The translations under genes and the position numbers were made by a program. 8,469 nucleotides of DNA, from the NCBI GenBank assembly GCA_016929355.1, contig JAFGJA010000162.1, forward strand, positions 1 through 8,469, written 5' to 3'. The notes under the pieces were generated by a model that was not told where the DNA came from, did not search any database, and saw nothing but the letters and a program-made list of their open reading frames with translations. This DNA is from Anaerolineae bacterium. Lineage in GTDB: Bacteria; Chloroflexota; Anaerolineae; Aggregatilineales; Aggregatilineaceae. Shown piece by piece: positions 1 to 6,040 of this stretch. How positions within the stretch are numbered: the first letter of the stretch is position 1; the number at the start of each line of letters is the position of its first letter.

Positions 1-1381
1 CCCAATAGCCCACATCAAACACGAGCCACGCGATTTGTGCCGGATCAAATGTATCCACGCCCGTATCACCAACCCATTCGGCTTTAGTGAACTCATCCCA
101 GAATAAAGTCACCTGAGTCCAATCACCACTTTCCGTCCATAATTCGACTTCAAATGGCGTTGCTTCGCTTGCATCAGCATTTTGTTGGGATGGGTCTTTG
201 ACCGCCAGCGCAAAATGCATAATCAGGCCCGGCGTATCGGTGCGCCAATAGAAACTGATGCCCTGGGCCTCAACCCAACTCGCATCCGTCTCGAAATTGA
301 CGCCGCAGCCTGCGGTCCCTTCGGTGGGGATGTCAAACGTCAGGTGCAGCGCGTATGCGCCACTATAAGCGGCTGAATCCAGGGCGCAGGTGAAGGTGTT
401 CACGGGTTCGTTGGTATAGTCCCACCACCACTCCATCGCGGTTTCATCCTCAAAGCCGGCAAACAACTGCGCGCTTTGAAATTCATCACTGCCGCTGTAA
501 TCCGGTTCCTCAGCCGAATCCGATCCGGTATCAGTCTCAGCCTCACTTCCCGCCGATCCCGCTTGCGACTCTGCCGTAATGTCACCGGTTGGTGCGGTTG
601 AGGGTTCGCCGGGGACAAAATCGCGGTACGCCTGATCGACAAATTCGACCAGAATTGGGCCGGTAATACCGTTAGCGATGTCGTTGGGATGGCTGTCCCA
701 TTCATCAGCGCGATAATCGGCGCGCAGATACCCGTTTTCATCGGCTAACAGGTGGAAGAAATCGAACACGACTACATTGGGATGTCCCGCCAGGTATTCA
801 TCCGAGGCCAGATAATCGGCCCACTGCTGCGCCCGCGCGGCATTAGCAGCGTCCGTTTCGTTGGGGACCAGGGGCGGCGGGGTGAACGGAATGAAGAGTT
901 TATCGGGATAGTGGTCCATCACATCGCGGATGCTCAGGTAATACTGTTTGTATTGATTAAGCATCGCATCATCATAGATATTTGAGGTGGGAAAACAACT
1001 TTTGAACAGAATTACGTCCGCTTGCAGCATGTGACTCAAGGTATTGCTGGGCGGATCGGTGATGGGTTGGTTGAAGATCGCATACCAACCGTCAGGATCG
1101 GTGTTGTCGCCCGGCACATCCCAGTTGATACCGAGGTAATTCCCGGCGGGATCGACTAAGCCTTCGTCGTTGTAACCATGATCCCAGAATTCGTAACCGA
1201 TGGCGGTAAATTCTTCGCGGACGCCGCCCTGCCAGATCACGCCCTGGCCGGTAGAATGGTGCATAAACAGGACTTGGACGGGGTGATCATCTTGTGCGGT
1301 AGCGGGTAATGGAACCAGCAGCGCCAGCATGATCACACATACGCTGACACGACCAATGATACGCCAAACATAACGGACCAT
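1..1381 (-). CDS. Secreted SGNH-hydrolase-like protein with C-terminal CBM11/CIA30-like domain (3' end off window)
   Basis: The frame is open from the ATG at 1381 to the left edge, giving at least 460 codons with no stop; the C-terminus is missing. A good ribosome site (AAGGAGG, 1389-1395) lies 7 nt before the ATG. Residues 1-29 form a signal peptide: basic start, hydrophobic core, then PATA before QDD, so the protein is probably exported. Residues 36-250 look like an SGNH hydrolase fold. HHSTG at 41-45 gives a candidate nucleophile Ser43, KSCFP lies at 127-131, and DSHPN at 229-233 gives a candidate Asp229/His231 pair. An acidic Ser/Thr/Gly-rich linker (about 258-302) follows. Residues 303-460 resemble a CBM11/CIA30-type jelly-roll, with FEDE early and repeated aromatic strands such as ISFYWRTDT and WTQVTLFWDEF. 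The hydrolase core is fairly well supported, the C-terminal domain less so, and the substrate is unknown (ester or polysaccharide-linked acyl groups are possible). It starts 24 bp after the cyclic-nucleotide-binding gene and is probably co-transcribed with it. Confidence 0.8.
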   Translation of the reverse strand, partial: MVRYVWRIIGRVSVCVIMLALLVPLPATAQDDHPVQVLFMHHSTGQGVIWQGGVREEFTAIGYEFWDHGYNDEGLVDPAGNYLGINWDVPGDNTDPDGWYAIFNQPITDPPSNTLSHMLQADVILFKSCFPTSNIYDDAMLNQYKQYYLSIRDVMDHYPDKLFIPFTPPPLVPNETDAANAARAQQWADYLASDEYLAGHPNVVVFDFFHLLADENGYLRADYRADEWDSHPNDIANGITGPILVEFVDQAYRDFVPGEPSTAPTGDITAESQAGSAGSEAETDTGSDSAEEPDYSGSDEFQSAQLFAGFEDETAMEWWWDYTNEPVNTFTCALDSAAYSGAYALHLTFDIPTEGTAGCGVNFETDASWVEAQGISFYWRTDTPGLIMHFALAVKDPSQQNADASEATPFEVELWTESGDWTQVTLFWDEFTKAEWVGDTGVDTFDPAQIAWLVFDVGYW

Positions 1382-1405
1382 AACCTTCCCTCCTTATGGT
1401 AGTTT

Positions 1406-2053
1406 TTAGGGCGTGTGATGATCGGGATCGGTGCTTGCGCCCTCCTTCAAATGTTGTTCGCGTGCTTGCACATGGTCTACCATGTCAATGAACTGGTGAA
1501 TCAACTGCTCAATGTCTGCATCCTGATCCGAAGCGGCATCGGCCTGTACCTCACGCACATGCTCATACTGGCCTTGCGCCAATTCTTCGGTGGCATTGAC
1601 GACCCGTTGCAGGTATTTGGTCGTATAACGCACCCGCTCGGCGAGGTCACGCATCATAGCGAGGCCCACCAGGGGCCGCTCGCGCACAAACGCCCGAAAA
1701 TCGTCCCGGTGCAGAATCAAGACTTCCAGGTCTTCCTCGGCTTCGGCTGAGGCCGAGCGCGGTTTATCATCCAGCATGGTCCACTCGCCAAACATCTTAT
1801 CCAGTGTGCGGATTGTAAACTCTGTCGTACTCCGTTCGTCACTGTCATCTTGATCGTTCTCGGTGTAGGACGTATAGATACGCACTTTGCCTTTCAAGAT
1901 GATATACATCGAGTCGCCGGGATCGCCACGCTTGAACACGGTTGTGCCTTTAGGGAACGATTCGCGGCGCATCAAGTCAATCAGGGCTTGACGGTGGGCC
2001 GGGTCAACCCCTTTAAACAGGGGAACTTCGGCCAGTTGATCAACCATACCCAT
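1406..2053 (-). CDS. Cyclic nucleotide-binding domain protein without a DNA-binding domain
   Basis: This 215-residue protein has one CRP/FNR-type cyclic-nucleotide-binding beta-barrel at about residues 8-130. Visible signatures are PLFKGVDP at 11-18, GDSMYIILKGKVRIY at 46-60, and a phosphate-binding cassette with FGE at 88-90 and PRSASAEA at 98-105. Arg99 is the residue that would hold the cyclic phosphate. An acidic insert rich in Asp, Glu and Ser (about 63-79) interrupts the barrel. The remainder (about 130-205) is predicted helical and charged, perhaps a dimerising coiled coil. No helix-turn-helix is visible, so it is unlikely to be a classical CRP regulator; it may act as a sensor or by protein contact. 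GAGG lies 8 nt before the chosen ATG; a second in-frame ATG lies two codons on. It follows rimM by 114 bp containing its own likely promoter, and precedes the secreted hydrolase. Ligand identity (cAMP or cGMP) cannot be read from the sequence. Confidence 0.9.
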   Translation of the reverse strand: MGMVDQLAEVPLFKGVDPAHRQALIDLMRRESFPKGTTVFKRGDPGDSMYIILKGKVRIYTSYTENDQDDSDERSTTEFTIRTLDKMFGEWTMLDDKPRSASAEAEEDLEVLILHRDDFRAFVRERPLVGLAMMRDLAERVRYTTKYLQRVVNATEELAQGQYEHVREVQADAASDQDADIEQLIHQFIDMVDHVQAREQHLKEGASTDPDHHTP

Positions 2054-2065
2054 TATTCAATCCTC

Positions 2066-2091
2066 GTTTTGACGGGTGAGTCACTCAAAAC
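2066..2091. promoter_or_regulatory. Nested palindromes at the predicted start of transcription (candidate operator)
   Basis: Two inverted repeats overlap. The outer one is GTTTTGA (2066-2072) with TCAAAAC (2085-2091). The inner one is TGAGTCACTCA (2077-2087), a perfect 5+1+5 palindrome. They sit on or just after the predicted transcription start of the cyclic-nucleotide-binding gene, where a bound repressor would block initiation. In RNA the outer repeat could also form a small hairpin near the 5' end. The repeats are seen directly; a regulatory role is inference. Confidence 0.35.
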
Positions 2092-2121
2092 AGTATAGCA
2101 TCGTTTGGATGCAAGAGGTAA
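2092..2121 (-). promoter_or_regulatory. Probable extended -10 promoter for the cyclic-nucleotide-binding gene
   Basis: On the minus strand TGCTATACT (2100-2092) is an extended -10 element, with TG one base before a good -10 hexamer. A weak -35 (TTACCT, 2121-2116) stands 18 bp upstream. Transcription would begin near 2086 and give a leader of about 33 nt before the ATG at 2053. This makes the downstream pair of genes separable from the ffh-rimM unit. Confidence 0.5.
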
Positions 2122-2160
2122 CGGGCGGGTTAGGGGGAATGGGCGGAGATAAAACGATAG

Positions 2161-2182
2161 CTGCTGCTCAATCCGGCAGCAG
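2161..2182 (-). terminator. Possible weak terminator hairpin over the rimM stop codon
   Basis: CTGCTGC (minus strand, 2182-2176) pairs perfectly with GCAGCAG (2167-2161) across an 8-nt loop. The rimM stop codon begins in the loop and ends in the stem. The next bases read CTATCGTTTT, so the T run is short and displaced. It could attenuate transcription before the separate promoter of the next gene, but it is not a canonical intrinsic terminator. Confidence 0.3.
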
Positions 2183-2701
2183 GCCATCCATAATATGCAC
2201 GATCATTTTTTTGGCGTCGATGTCAATTTCCAGGATACATTCATCAATGGCCGGTAGTAAAACCTCGCCGCGCGGCCCATGCACGACATAGACATCATTC
2301 GCGCCTGTTTCGATGATTTCGTCTATTTGTCCCAGGTGTTCGTCCTCATCGGTATAGACGGCTACCCCGATCAATTGGTACAGATAAAACTCACCTTCGG
2401 CGAGCGGTTCCCTATCAGCCGGCGCGATCATAAGATATTGCCCGCGCAAAAGCTCCGCCGTATTCCGATCCGGCACTTCGGCGAGTTGCAGGATCAGATA
2501 CTTCTGATGGCGGCGCGCTTTTGTGACTTCATACAATTTCGCGGCGGCGGCATCCTCAGGATCGGAGCCAAGATAGAGTTTGCTGCCCGCTACAATGCGT
2601 TCCGGGTACTCGGTGAGAATGTCAATTCGCAGTTCACCGCGTATACCATGCGGACGCAGTACACGGCCCAGCATTAAAAATGGTGGTTGTTCAGATGTCA
2701 T
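2168..2701 (-). CDS. rimM: Ribosome maturation factor RimM
   Basis: RimM binds ribosomal protein S19 and helps assemble the head of the 30S subunit and process 16S rRNA in the cytoplasm. This 177-residue protein has the family's usual length and both domains. The N-terminal beta-barrel (about 8-95) opens with the diagnostic GRVLRPHGIRGEL at 12-24. The PRC-barrel domain (about 103-175) contains EFYLYQLIGVAV at 104-115, GANDVYVV at 133-140, EVLLPAID at 146-153 and the closing MDGLLPD. The ATG at 2701 lies 30 bp after khpA with no clear Shine-Dalgarno sequence, so translation may depend on coupling with khpA or on an unstructured start. The partner trmD, which often follows rimM directly, is not here. 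Confidence 0.97.
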   Translation of the reverse strand: MTSEQPPFLMLGRVLRPHGIRGELRIDILTEYPERIVAGSKLYLGSDPEDAAAAKLYEVTKARRHQKYLILQLAEVPDRNTAELLRGQYLMIAPADREPLAEGEFYLYQLIGVAVYTDEDEHLGQIDEIIETGANDVYVVHGPRGEVLLPAIDECILEIDIDAKKMIVHIMDGLLPD

Positions 2702-2731
2702 AAGCTGTTCTGTGTGTCCAGCGCTGGCTGG

Positions 2732-2959
2732 TTAGACAATATCGAGCGTAATATGTTTGCCTTGTTTAGCCGCCAGCACCCGAACCAGCGTCCGTATGGC
2801 ATTAGCAACCCGCCCGTTTTTACCGATCACGCGGCCCATATCTTCCTGCGCCACTTCGAGTTCCAAAATGGTATTGTCGCCGCGATCAATGCGGGTTACA
2901 TGAACTTGTGAGGGATCATCAACCAGCGATTTGGCGATATATTCAACGAGTTCCTTCAT
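2732..2959 (-). CDS. khpA: KH-domain RNA-binding protein KhpA
   Basis: This small protein of 75 residues is a single type II KH domain of the KhpA (YlqC) family, which binds RNA in the cytoplasm. In Gram-positive bacteria KhpA pairs with KhpB (Jag/EloR) and affects cell division and small-RNA biology; whether that applies here is unknown. The RNA-binding GxxG loop appears as GRVIGKNGR at 42-50, and the N-terminal MKELVEYIAKSLVDDP is typical. Its place between rpsP and rimM matches the conserved order in many bacteria. The start at 2959 has only a distant AGGGG, about 12 nt upstream. Unlike its neighbours it is preceded by a 224-bp gap holding a repeat element and a hairpin, so its expression relative to rpsP may have changed. 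Confidence 0.96.
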   Translation of the reverse strand: MKELVEYIAKSLVDDPSQVHVTRIDRGDNTILELEVAQEDMGRVIGKNGRVANAIRTLVRVLAAKQGKHITLDIV

Positions 2960-2980
2960 AATAAGTACGCCCCTATTAGG

Positions 2981-3036
2981 AAAAGTTCACCTGCGGGCAG
3001 CCGCCTGATGTGGCTGGAACTGCACACAAGGTGAAC
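2981..3036 (-). terminator. Nested hairpin with trailing T run upstream of khpA (candidate terminator or attenuator)
   Basis: On the minus strand GTTCACCT (3036-3029) pairs perfectly with AGGTGAAC (2992-2985). An inner stem CAGCC/GGCTG (3016-3012 with 3002-2998) sits inside it. TTTT (2984-2981) follows the outer stem immediately. Stem plus T run resembles an intrinsic terminator, though the T run is short and the internal loops are large. It lies 22 nt before the khpA ATG, so it would reduce read-through from ffh-rpsP or act as a leader structure. No replacement promoter fits between it and khpA. Confidence 0.4.
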
Positions 3037-3050
3037 GTATAGCACATTAA

Positions 3051-3162
3051 TGGAGAAAACAAATAGATTCCGCATAATGACGTAGGGGCGAACCAATGTG
3101 TTCGCCCGGGGCCGACACGCTGGTCGGCCCCTACATGGTATGCGTTTGAATTGTTTTCTCCA
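3051..3162. repeat. MITE-like palindromic element with 12-bp terminal inverted repeats and two internal hairpin units
   Basis: TGGAGAAAACAA (3051-3062) is the exact reverse complement of TTGTTTTCTCCA (3151-3162). TAA lies directly outside both ends (3048-3050 and 3163-3165), a possible 3-bp target duplication. CGCATA/TATGCG (3071-3076, 3139-3144) and GTAGGGGC/GCCCCTAC (3082-3089, 3127-3134) continue the symmetry. The core holds two adjacent hairpins: GGGCGAAC/GTTCGCCC (3086-3107) and GGGGCCGAC/GTCGGCCCC (3108-3131), each with a 6-nt loop. The two hairpins are inverted, diverged copies of one unit. No protein is encoded, so any movement would need a transposase elsewhere. It sits in the rpsP-khpA gap and could fold in mRNA. 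I regard this as a short non-autonomous element or BIME-type repeat. Confidence 0.75.
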
Positions 3163-3183
3163 TAAGCTAACAATAGCCCGATC

Positions 3184-3714
3184 TTAGTCGTCGGATTCTT
3201 CAGCTTCTTCGGCAATCGCTTCGGTTGCTTCCTCTGTCGCTGCCACGTCTTCCGATTCCTCACTGGCTTCGGGTTCAGTCGCTTTGACAACCGTTTCCTT
3301 AACCGATGCTTCGGCAGCCGCTTCGGCGCGGGCCGCTTTCATCGCTTCTTTGGCTTCCTTGCTCATCGGCGCATACTCGGTTTTCGGGCTGACAGTCTCG
3401 CGCGCTTCGGCCGCCGCCGTCGCTTCAGCCAGCAGTTTTTCGAGGTCTTCGCCTTGCTTGAGCCGGGCGTAACGATCCATCGTGCCAAGCGTCTTGAAGA
3501 TGCGCTCAACGGCTTCGGAGGGTTGCGCGCCCACGCTCAACCAATGCAAGGCGCGGTCTTCTTGCAGTTCCATTGTATCCGGGCGGGTGCGCGGATTGTA
3601 GAAGCCGATAATTTCAATGTAGCGACCATCGCGCGGGCTGCGCTTGTCGGTCACGACGATACGATAACTGGGTTGTTTTTTGCGCCCAACGCGGCGCAGA
3701 CGAATACGAACCAT
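3184..3714 (-). CDS. rpsP: 30S ribosomal protein bS16 with long acidic C-terminal extension
   Basis: The first 80 or so residues are a standard bS16, a small-subunit protein that binds 16S rRNA during assembly. MVRIRLRRVGRKKQPSYRIV at 1-20, RSPRDGRYIEIIGFYNP at 25-41 and the Trp/Leu/Ser, Gly-Ala-Gln-Pro-Ser and Arg-Ile-Phe-Lys segment at 58-75 are all recognisable. At 176 residues the protein is about twice the usual length (80-90). Residues 90-176 are an Ala/Glu-rich tail, first mixed-charge and probably helical (about 90-140), then strongly acidic and ending in EEAEESDD. Extended bS16 tails occur in several phyla; their function is not established. The start follows AGGTG by 7 nt. It lies 123 bp after ffh with no convincing promoter in that gap, and is followed by the repeat element before khpA. 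Confidence 0.97.
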   Translation of the reverse strand: MVRIRLRRVGRKKQPSYRIVVTDKRSPRDGRYIEIIGFYNPRTRPDTMELQEDRALHWLSVGAQPSEAVERIFKTLGTMDRYARLKQGEDLEKLLAEATAAAEARETVSPKTEYAPMSKEAKEAMKAARAEAAAEASVKETVVKATEPEASEESEDVAATEEATEAIAEEAEESDD

Positions 3715-3837
3715 CTGTTGACACCTATCCTTATGTCTCGTTTTTTGATTTTTTATCTGCTGTGGGCGAGAGGATAGGGCAGGGACGGGCTGCCAAATTA
3801 CCTACCACAACAGCGATAAACGTTGTTAATGGGCGTT

Positions 3838-5166
3838 TTAGCCGAATAGACCGGGAATTTTTGGCATCCGGCCCGATCCGATGATTTTCATCATTTTCTG
3901 CATCTCGCGGAACTGCTTAAGCAGCGCATTGACATCCTGCACTTCGACCCCACTCCCGGCCGCGATGCGCCGTTTGCGGCTGGCGTTCAGTTTTTTGGGA
4001 TTGCGGCGCTCGTCGGGTGTCATCGAATAGATGATCGCTTCGACTTTCTTCATCTGTTTTTGCGCATCTTCGTTATTAATGTCAACTTGTTTGCGCAATT
4101 GGCCCATGCCGGGCAGCATATCCAGAATTTGGCTGATGCTTCCCATCCGCTTGATCTTTTGCATCTGGTCGAGGAAGTCTTCCAGCGTGAACTGGTTTTT
4201 CATCATTTTACGCTGGAGTTTTTCGGCTTCTTTCTCGTCAAACTCCATCTCGGCGCGTTCAATCAGGGTCATCATATCGCCCATGCCGAGAATACGTGAG
4301 GCCAGCCGATCCGGGTGGAACAGTTCGAAGGCGTCGAGCTTTTCCCCGACCCCCATGTATTTGATCGGCACACCCGTGACCGCCCGCATCGAGATCGCGG
4401 CCCCTCCGCGCGCGTCACCATCAACTTTGGTCAGAATCAAACCCGTAACGCCGACAGCGTCGTTGAAGCCCTCGGCAATCCGTACCGCTTCCTGTCCGGT
4501 CATCGCATCTGCGACCAGCAGAATTTCGGCGGGATTGGTGCGCGCCTTGATCGCCGTTAGTTCGCCCATCATGTCTTCGTCGATTTGCAGGCGTCCGGCG
4601 GTATCCAGCAGCACGACGGATGCATTGGCTTCCCTGGCGGCTTTCAAACCCCGTTCGCAGATGTCCGGCGGCGCGGCAGATGTGCCTTCTTCGTGATAGG
4701 GCATATCCAACTGCTTCGCCAGCGTGACCAACTGATCGACGGCGGCGGGGCGGTAGGTATCAGCCGCTACCAGGAAAGGCCGGCGACCTTCGCGGCGCAG
4801 CACCAGCGCGAGTTTGGCGGCGGTGGTCGTCTTACCGGAGCCTTGCAGACCCACCAGCATGATCACGCTGGGGATGCTCTTGCCCAGGTTCAAGCGCCCC
4901 GGTTGACCGAGCGTTTCCATGAGTTCTTCATGGACGATCTTGATCACCTGCTGCGAGGGTTTTAGCGCTTTCTGAACTTCAGCGCCAATCGCGCGTTCTT
5001 TGACGCGGTTGATGAATTCTTTGGCAACTTTGAGGTTAACATCTGCTTCCAACAGCGCCATGCGAACTTCGCGCATCGCCGTGTTAACATCCGCTTCGGT
5101 AATTAAACCTTTGCGCCCCAGTTGCTCAAAGACGTTTTGTAGACGATCACTTAGACTTTCAAACAT
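3838..5166 (-). CDS. ffh: Signal recognition particle GTPase Ffh (SRP54)
   Basis: Ffh is the protein subunit of the bacterial SRP. It binds 4.5S/SRP RNA and nascent signal sequences and docks with FtsY to deliver membrane and secreted proteins. This 442-residue protein has the usual length and all three domains. The N domain (1-90) is helical. The G domain (about 100-298) carries the P-loop GLQGSGKTTT at 106-115, DTYRPAAVDQL at 136-146, DTAGR at 188-192, TKVDGDARGG at 246-255 and GVGEKLDAFELF at 272-283. The Met-rich M domain (about 325-442) contains the SRP-RNA-binding SRKRRIAAGSG at 396-406 and a Met-rich tail. The Shine-Dalgarno sequence is weak (AGG about 10 nt before the ATG), but the gene has an excellent promoter and is the first of the cluster. 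Confidence 0.99.
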   Translation of the reverse strand: MFESLSDRLQNVFEQLGRKGLITEADVNTAMREVRMALLEADVNLKVAKEFINRVKERAIGAEVQKALKPSQQVIKIVHEELMETLGQPGRLNLGKSIPSVIMLVGLQGSGKTTTAAKLALVLRREGRRPFLVAADTYRPAAVDQLVTLAKQLDMPYHEEGTSAAPPDICERGLKAAREANASVVLLDTAGRLQIDEDMMGELTAIKARTNPAEILLVADAMTGQEAVRIAEGFNDAVGVTGLILTKVDGDARGGAAISMRAVTGVPIKYMGVGEKLDAFELFHPDRLASRILGMGDMMTLIERAEMEFDEKEAEKLQRKMMKNQFTLEDFLDQMQKIKRMGSISQILDMLPGMGQLRKQVDINNEDAQKQMKKVEAIIYSMTPDERRNPKKLNASRKRRIAAGSGVEVQDVNALLKQFREMQKMMKIIGSGRMPKIPGLFG

Positions 5167-5205
5167 GAATCATTAGCCTGGAATGTGGGTGAACACCAAC
5201 ACCGA

Positions 5206-5234
5206 ATTGTAAAGGATTGCCCCTACCCCGTCAA
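5206..5234 (-). promoter_or_regulatory. Strong housekeeping-sigma promoter for the ffh cluster
   Basis: On the minus strand TTGACG (5234-5229) and TACAAT (5211-5206) are separated by exactly 17 bp. Each hexamer matches five of six positions of the sigma-70/SigA consensus. Transcription would start near 5199, leaving a leader of about 33 nt before the ffh ATG at 5166. It lies in the 107-bp gap after the S51-like gene and is the only strong candidate for driving ffh-rpsP-khpA-rimM. Confidence 0.8.
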
Positions 5235-5273
5235 GCCGCAGGCAGGGATTCCCTACAATTTTCTATGTAGATT

Positions 5274-5975
5274 TTACGCAGGAGCAAGCGTGAAGTTTTG
5301 CCCGGTTTCGTATTCGTCCAATTGCTTGACGTTGCGATAGACCGTCACTTTCCCCTCACCTGCCACATGATATGATCCGTCAGGGTAGGCAATCAGGGCA
5401 GTGAGTGGGTCCACGCCGATGAGCGTCACGCCTTCCGGCAGTTCGGCCAGCAACCGCTCCGGCGAAAACCGCATCCGTACAAAATTGTGCTGCGCCAGAA
5501 CTGCGATCTGCGGCATAAGTGCGAACCCCGGTTCCCACGCATTGCCGAACCAATGCACTGCGCCGAGCGCCATCGCACTCGCGCCAACGCCCATCACGGC
5601 GGCTTTGCGTTCGTAGATCGCGCGGCGCATGGTTTCGAAGGTTTGCGTTTCCTGCACCCGCTCGATCAGATCAAGCGCGCTGCCATCAGTTAGCACAATC
5701 GCATCGACCTTATCCAACCCTTCGTACTCCACGCGCGTATCAGCCTCTTGCCGGGTCGTGATCAACTTATAGTCGGTCATGGTGTTCAGCGTGTTGAGGT
5801 ACTGCGTGGCGACATAGGCGGCTTTTTGCGGTTTGAATGTATCGGCAGTGGGCAAAACCGTGATGCGTGGCAGTTTATCGCCTTGCTGCCGTAGCAATTT
5901 CAGCCACGTTCGATCCAGGGGGCGGGTATCGCGCGAAAAGGCGTCACCGCCGTTAAAAATGACATATCCTTGCAC
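5274..5975 (-). CDS. Divergent peptidase S51 / cyanophycinase-like protein
   Basis: This 233-residue protein matches the class I glutamine-amidotransferase-like fold of the S51 family (cyanophycinase, dipeptidase E), whose members use a serine nucleophile at a tight 'elbow'. The elbow appears as GVGASAMALG at 129-138, giving candidate Ser133 where cyanophycinases have GxSAGA. AQHNFVRMRFSPERLL at 161-176 fits the conserved HF-R-R-RL helix (candidate His163), and LIGVDPLTALIAYPDG at 185-200 fits the following Gly-Asp-Thr-Ala strand. LTDGSALDL at 95-103 stands where cyanophycinase has its GGDQ substrate motif, so the substrate is probably not cyanophycin. No signal peptide is seen. The start is GTG at 5975, placed by AAGGAG (5986-5981) 5 nt upstream; the overlapping ATG at 5977 is in another frame. 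It lies 97 bp after rnpB with no clear promoter and may use read-through. Confidence 0.75.
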   Translation of the reverse strand: MQGYVIFNGGDAFSRDTRPLDRTWLKLLRQQGDKLPRITVLPTADTFKPQKAAYVATQYLNTLNTMTDYKLITTRQEADTRVEYEGLDKVDAIVLTDGSALDLIERVQETQTFETMRRAIYERKAAVMGVGASAMALGAVHWFGNAWEPGFALMPQIAVLAQHNFVRMRFSPERLLAELPEGVTLIGVDPLTALIAYPDGSYHVAGEGKVTVYRNVKQLDEYETGQNFTLAPA

Positions 5976-6013
5976 ATTTTCTCCTTACAAACGTCACCAC
6001 ACTCAACCCGACT

Positions 6014-6040
6014 CCTCCTCTCCATCGCATGGAGAGGAGG
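6014..6040. repeat. REP-like perfect palindrome downstream of rnpB
   Basis: CCTCCTCTCCAT (6014-6025) and ATGGAGAGGAGG (6029-6040) form a perfect 12-bp stem with a 3-nt loop. The flanking CTGGGGGGTGAGG (6041-6053) resembles tails seen beside dispersed REP-type repeats in many genomes. Read in the rnpB direction, no T run follows, so it is a poor intrinsic terminator but may protect or define RNA 3' ends. It lies between rnpB and the S51-like gene. Confidence 0.55.

Noticed and set aside
182..985. Open frames at 182-376 (+), 400-741 (-) and 752-985 (+)
   Set aside because: A continuous minus-strand frame covers 1-1381 with a signal peptide and hydrolase motifs; these are other frames of that gene.
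1415..2677. Plus-strand frames within 1415-2677
   Set aside because: They are mostly antisense to the cyclic-nucleotide-binding gene and rimM, and have no ribosome site or recognisable domain.
3082..3134. The paired GC-rich hairpins as a simple rpsP terminator or a CRISPR fragment
   Set aside because: No T run follows the hairpins in the transcribed direction. The two units are inverted rather than direct repeats, and perfect terminal repeats enclose them, which favours a mobile palindromic element.
2976..3290. Minus-strand frame of 104 codons crossing the repeat region
   Set aside because: It begins out of frame inside rpsP and ends in the MITE-like element; nothing about it is protein-like.
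4031..4696. Plus-strand open frame of 221 codons, rich in Ser and Arg
   Set aside because: It lies wholly antisense to ffh, whose minus-strand translation carries every SRP GTPase motif. The composition is that of a shadow frame.
5253..5270. Small inverted repeat CTACA/TGTAG after the S51-like gene
   Set aside because: A 5-bp stem with an 8-nt loop and no T run is too weak to call a terminator.
5973..5977. ATG at 5977 as start of the S51-like gene
   Set aside because: It is in a different frame; the family motifs are in the frame of the GTG at 5975, which has AAGGAG 5 nt upstream.
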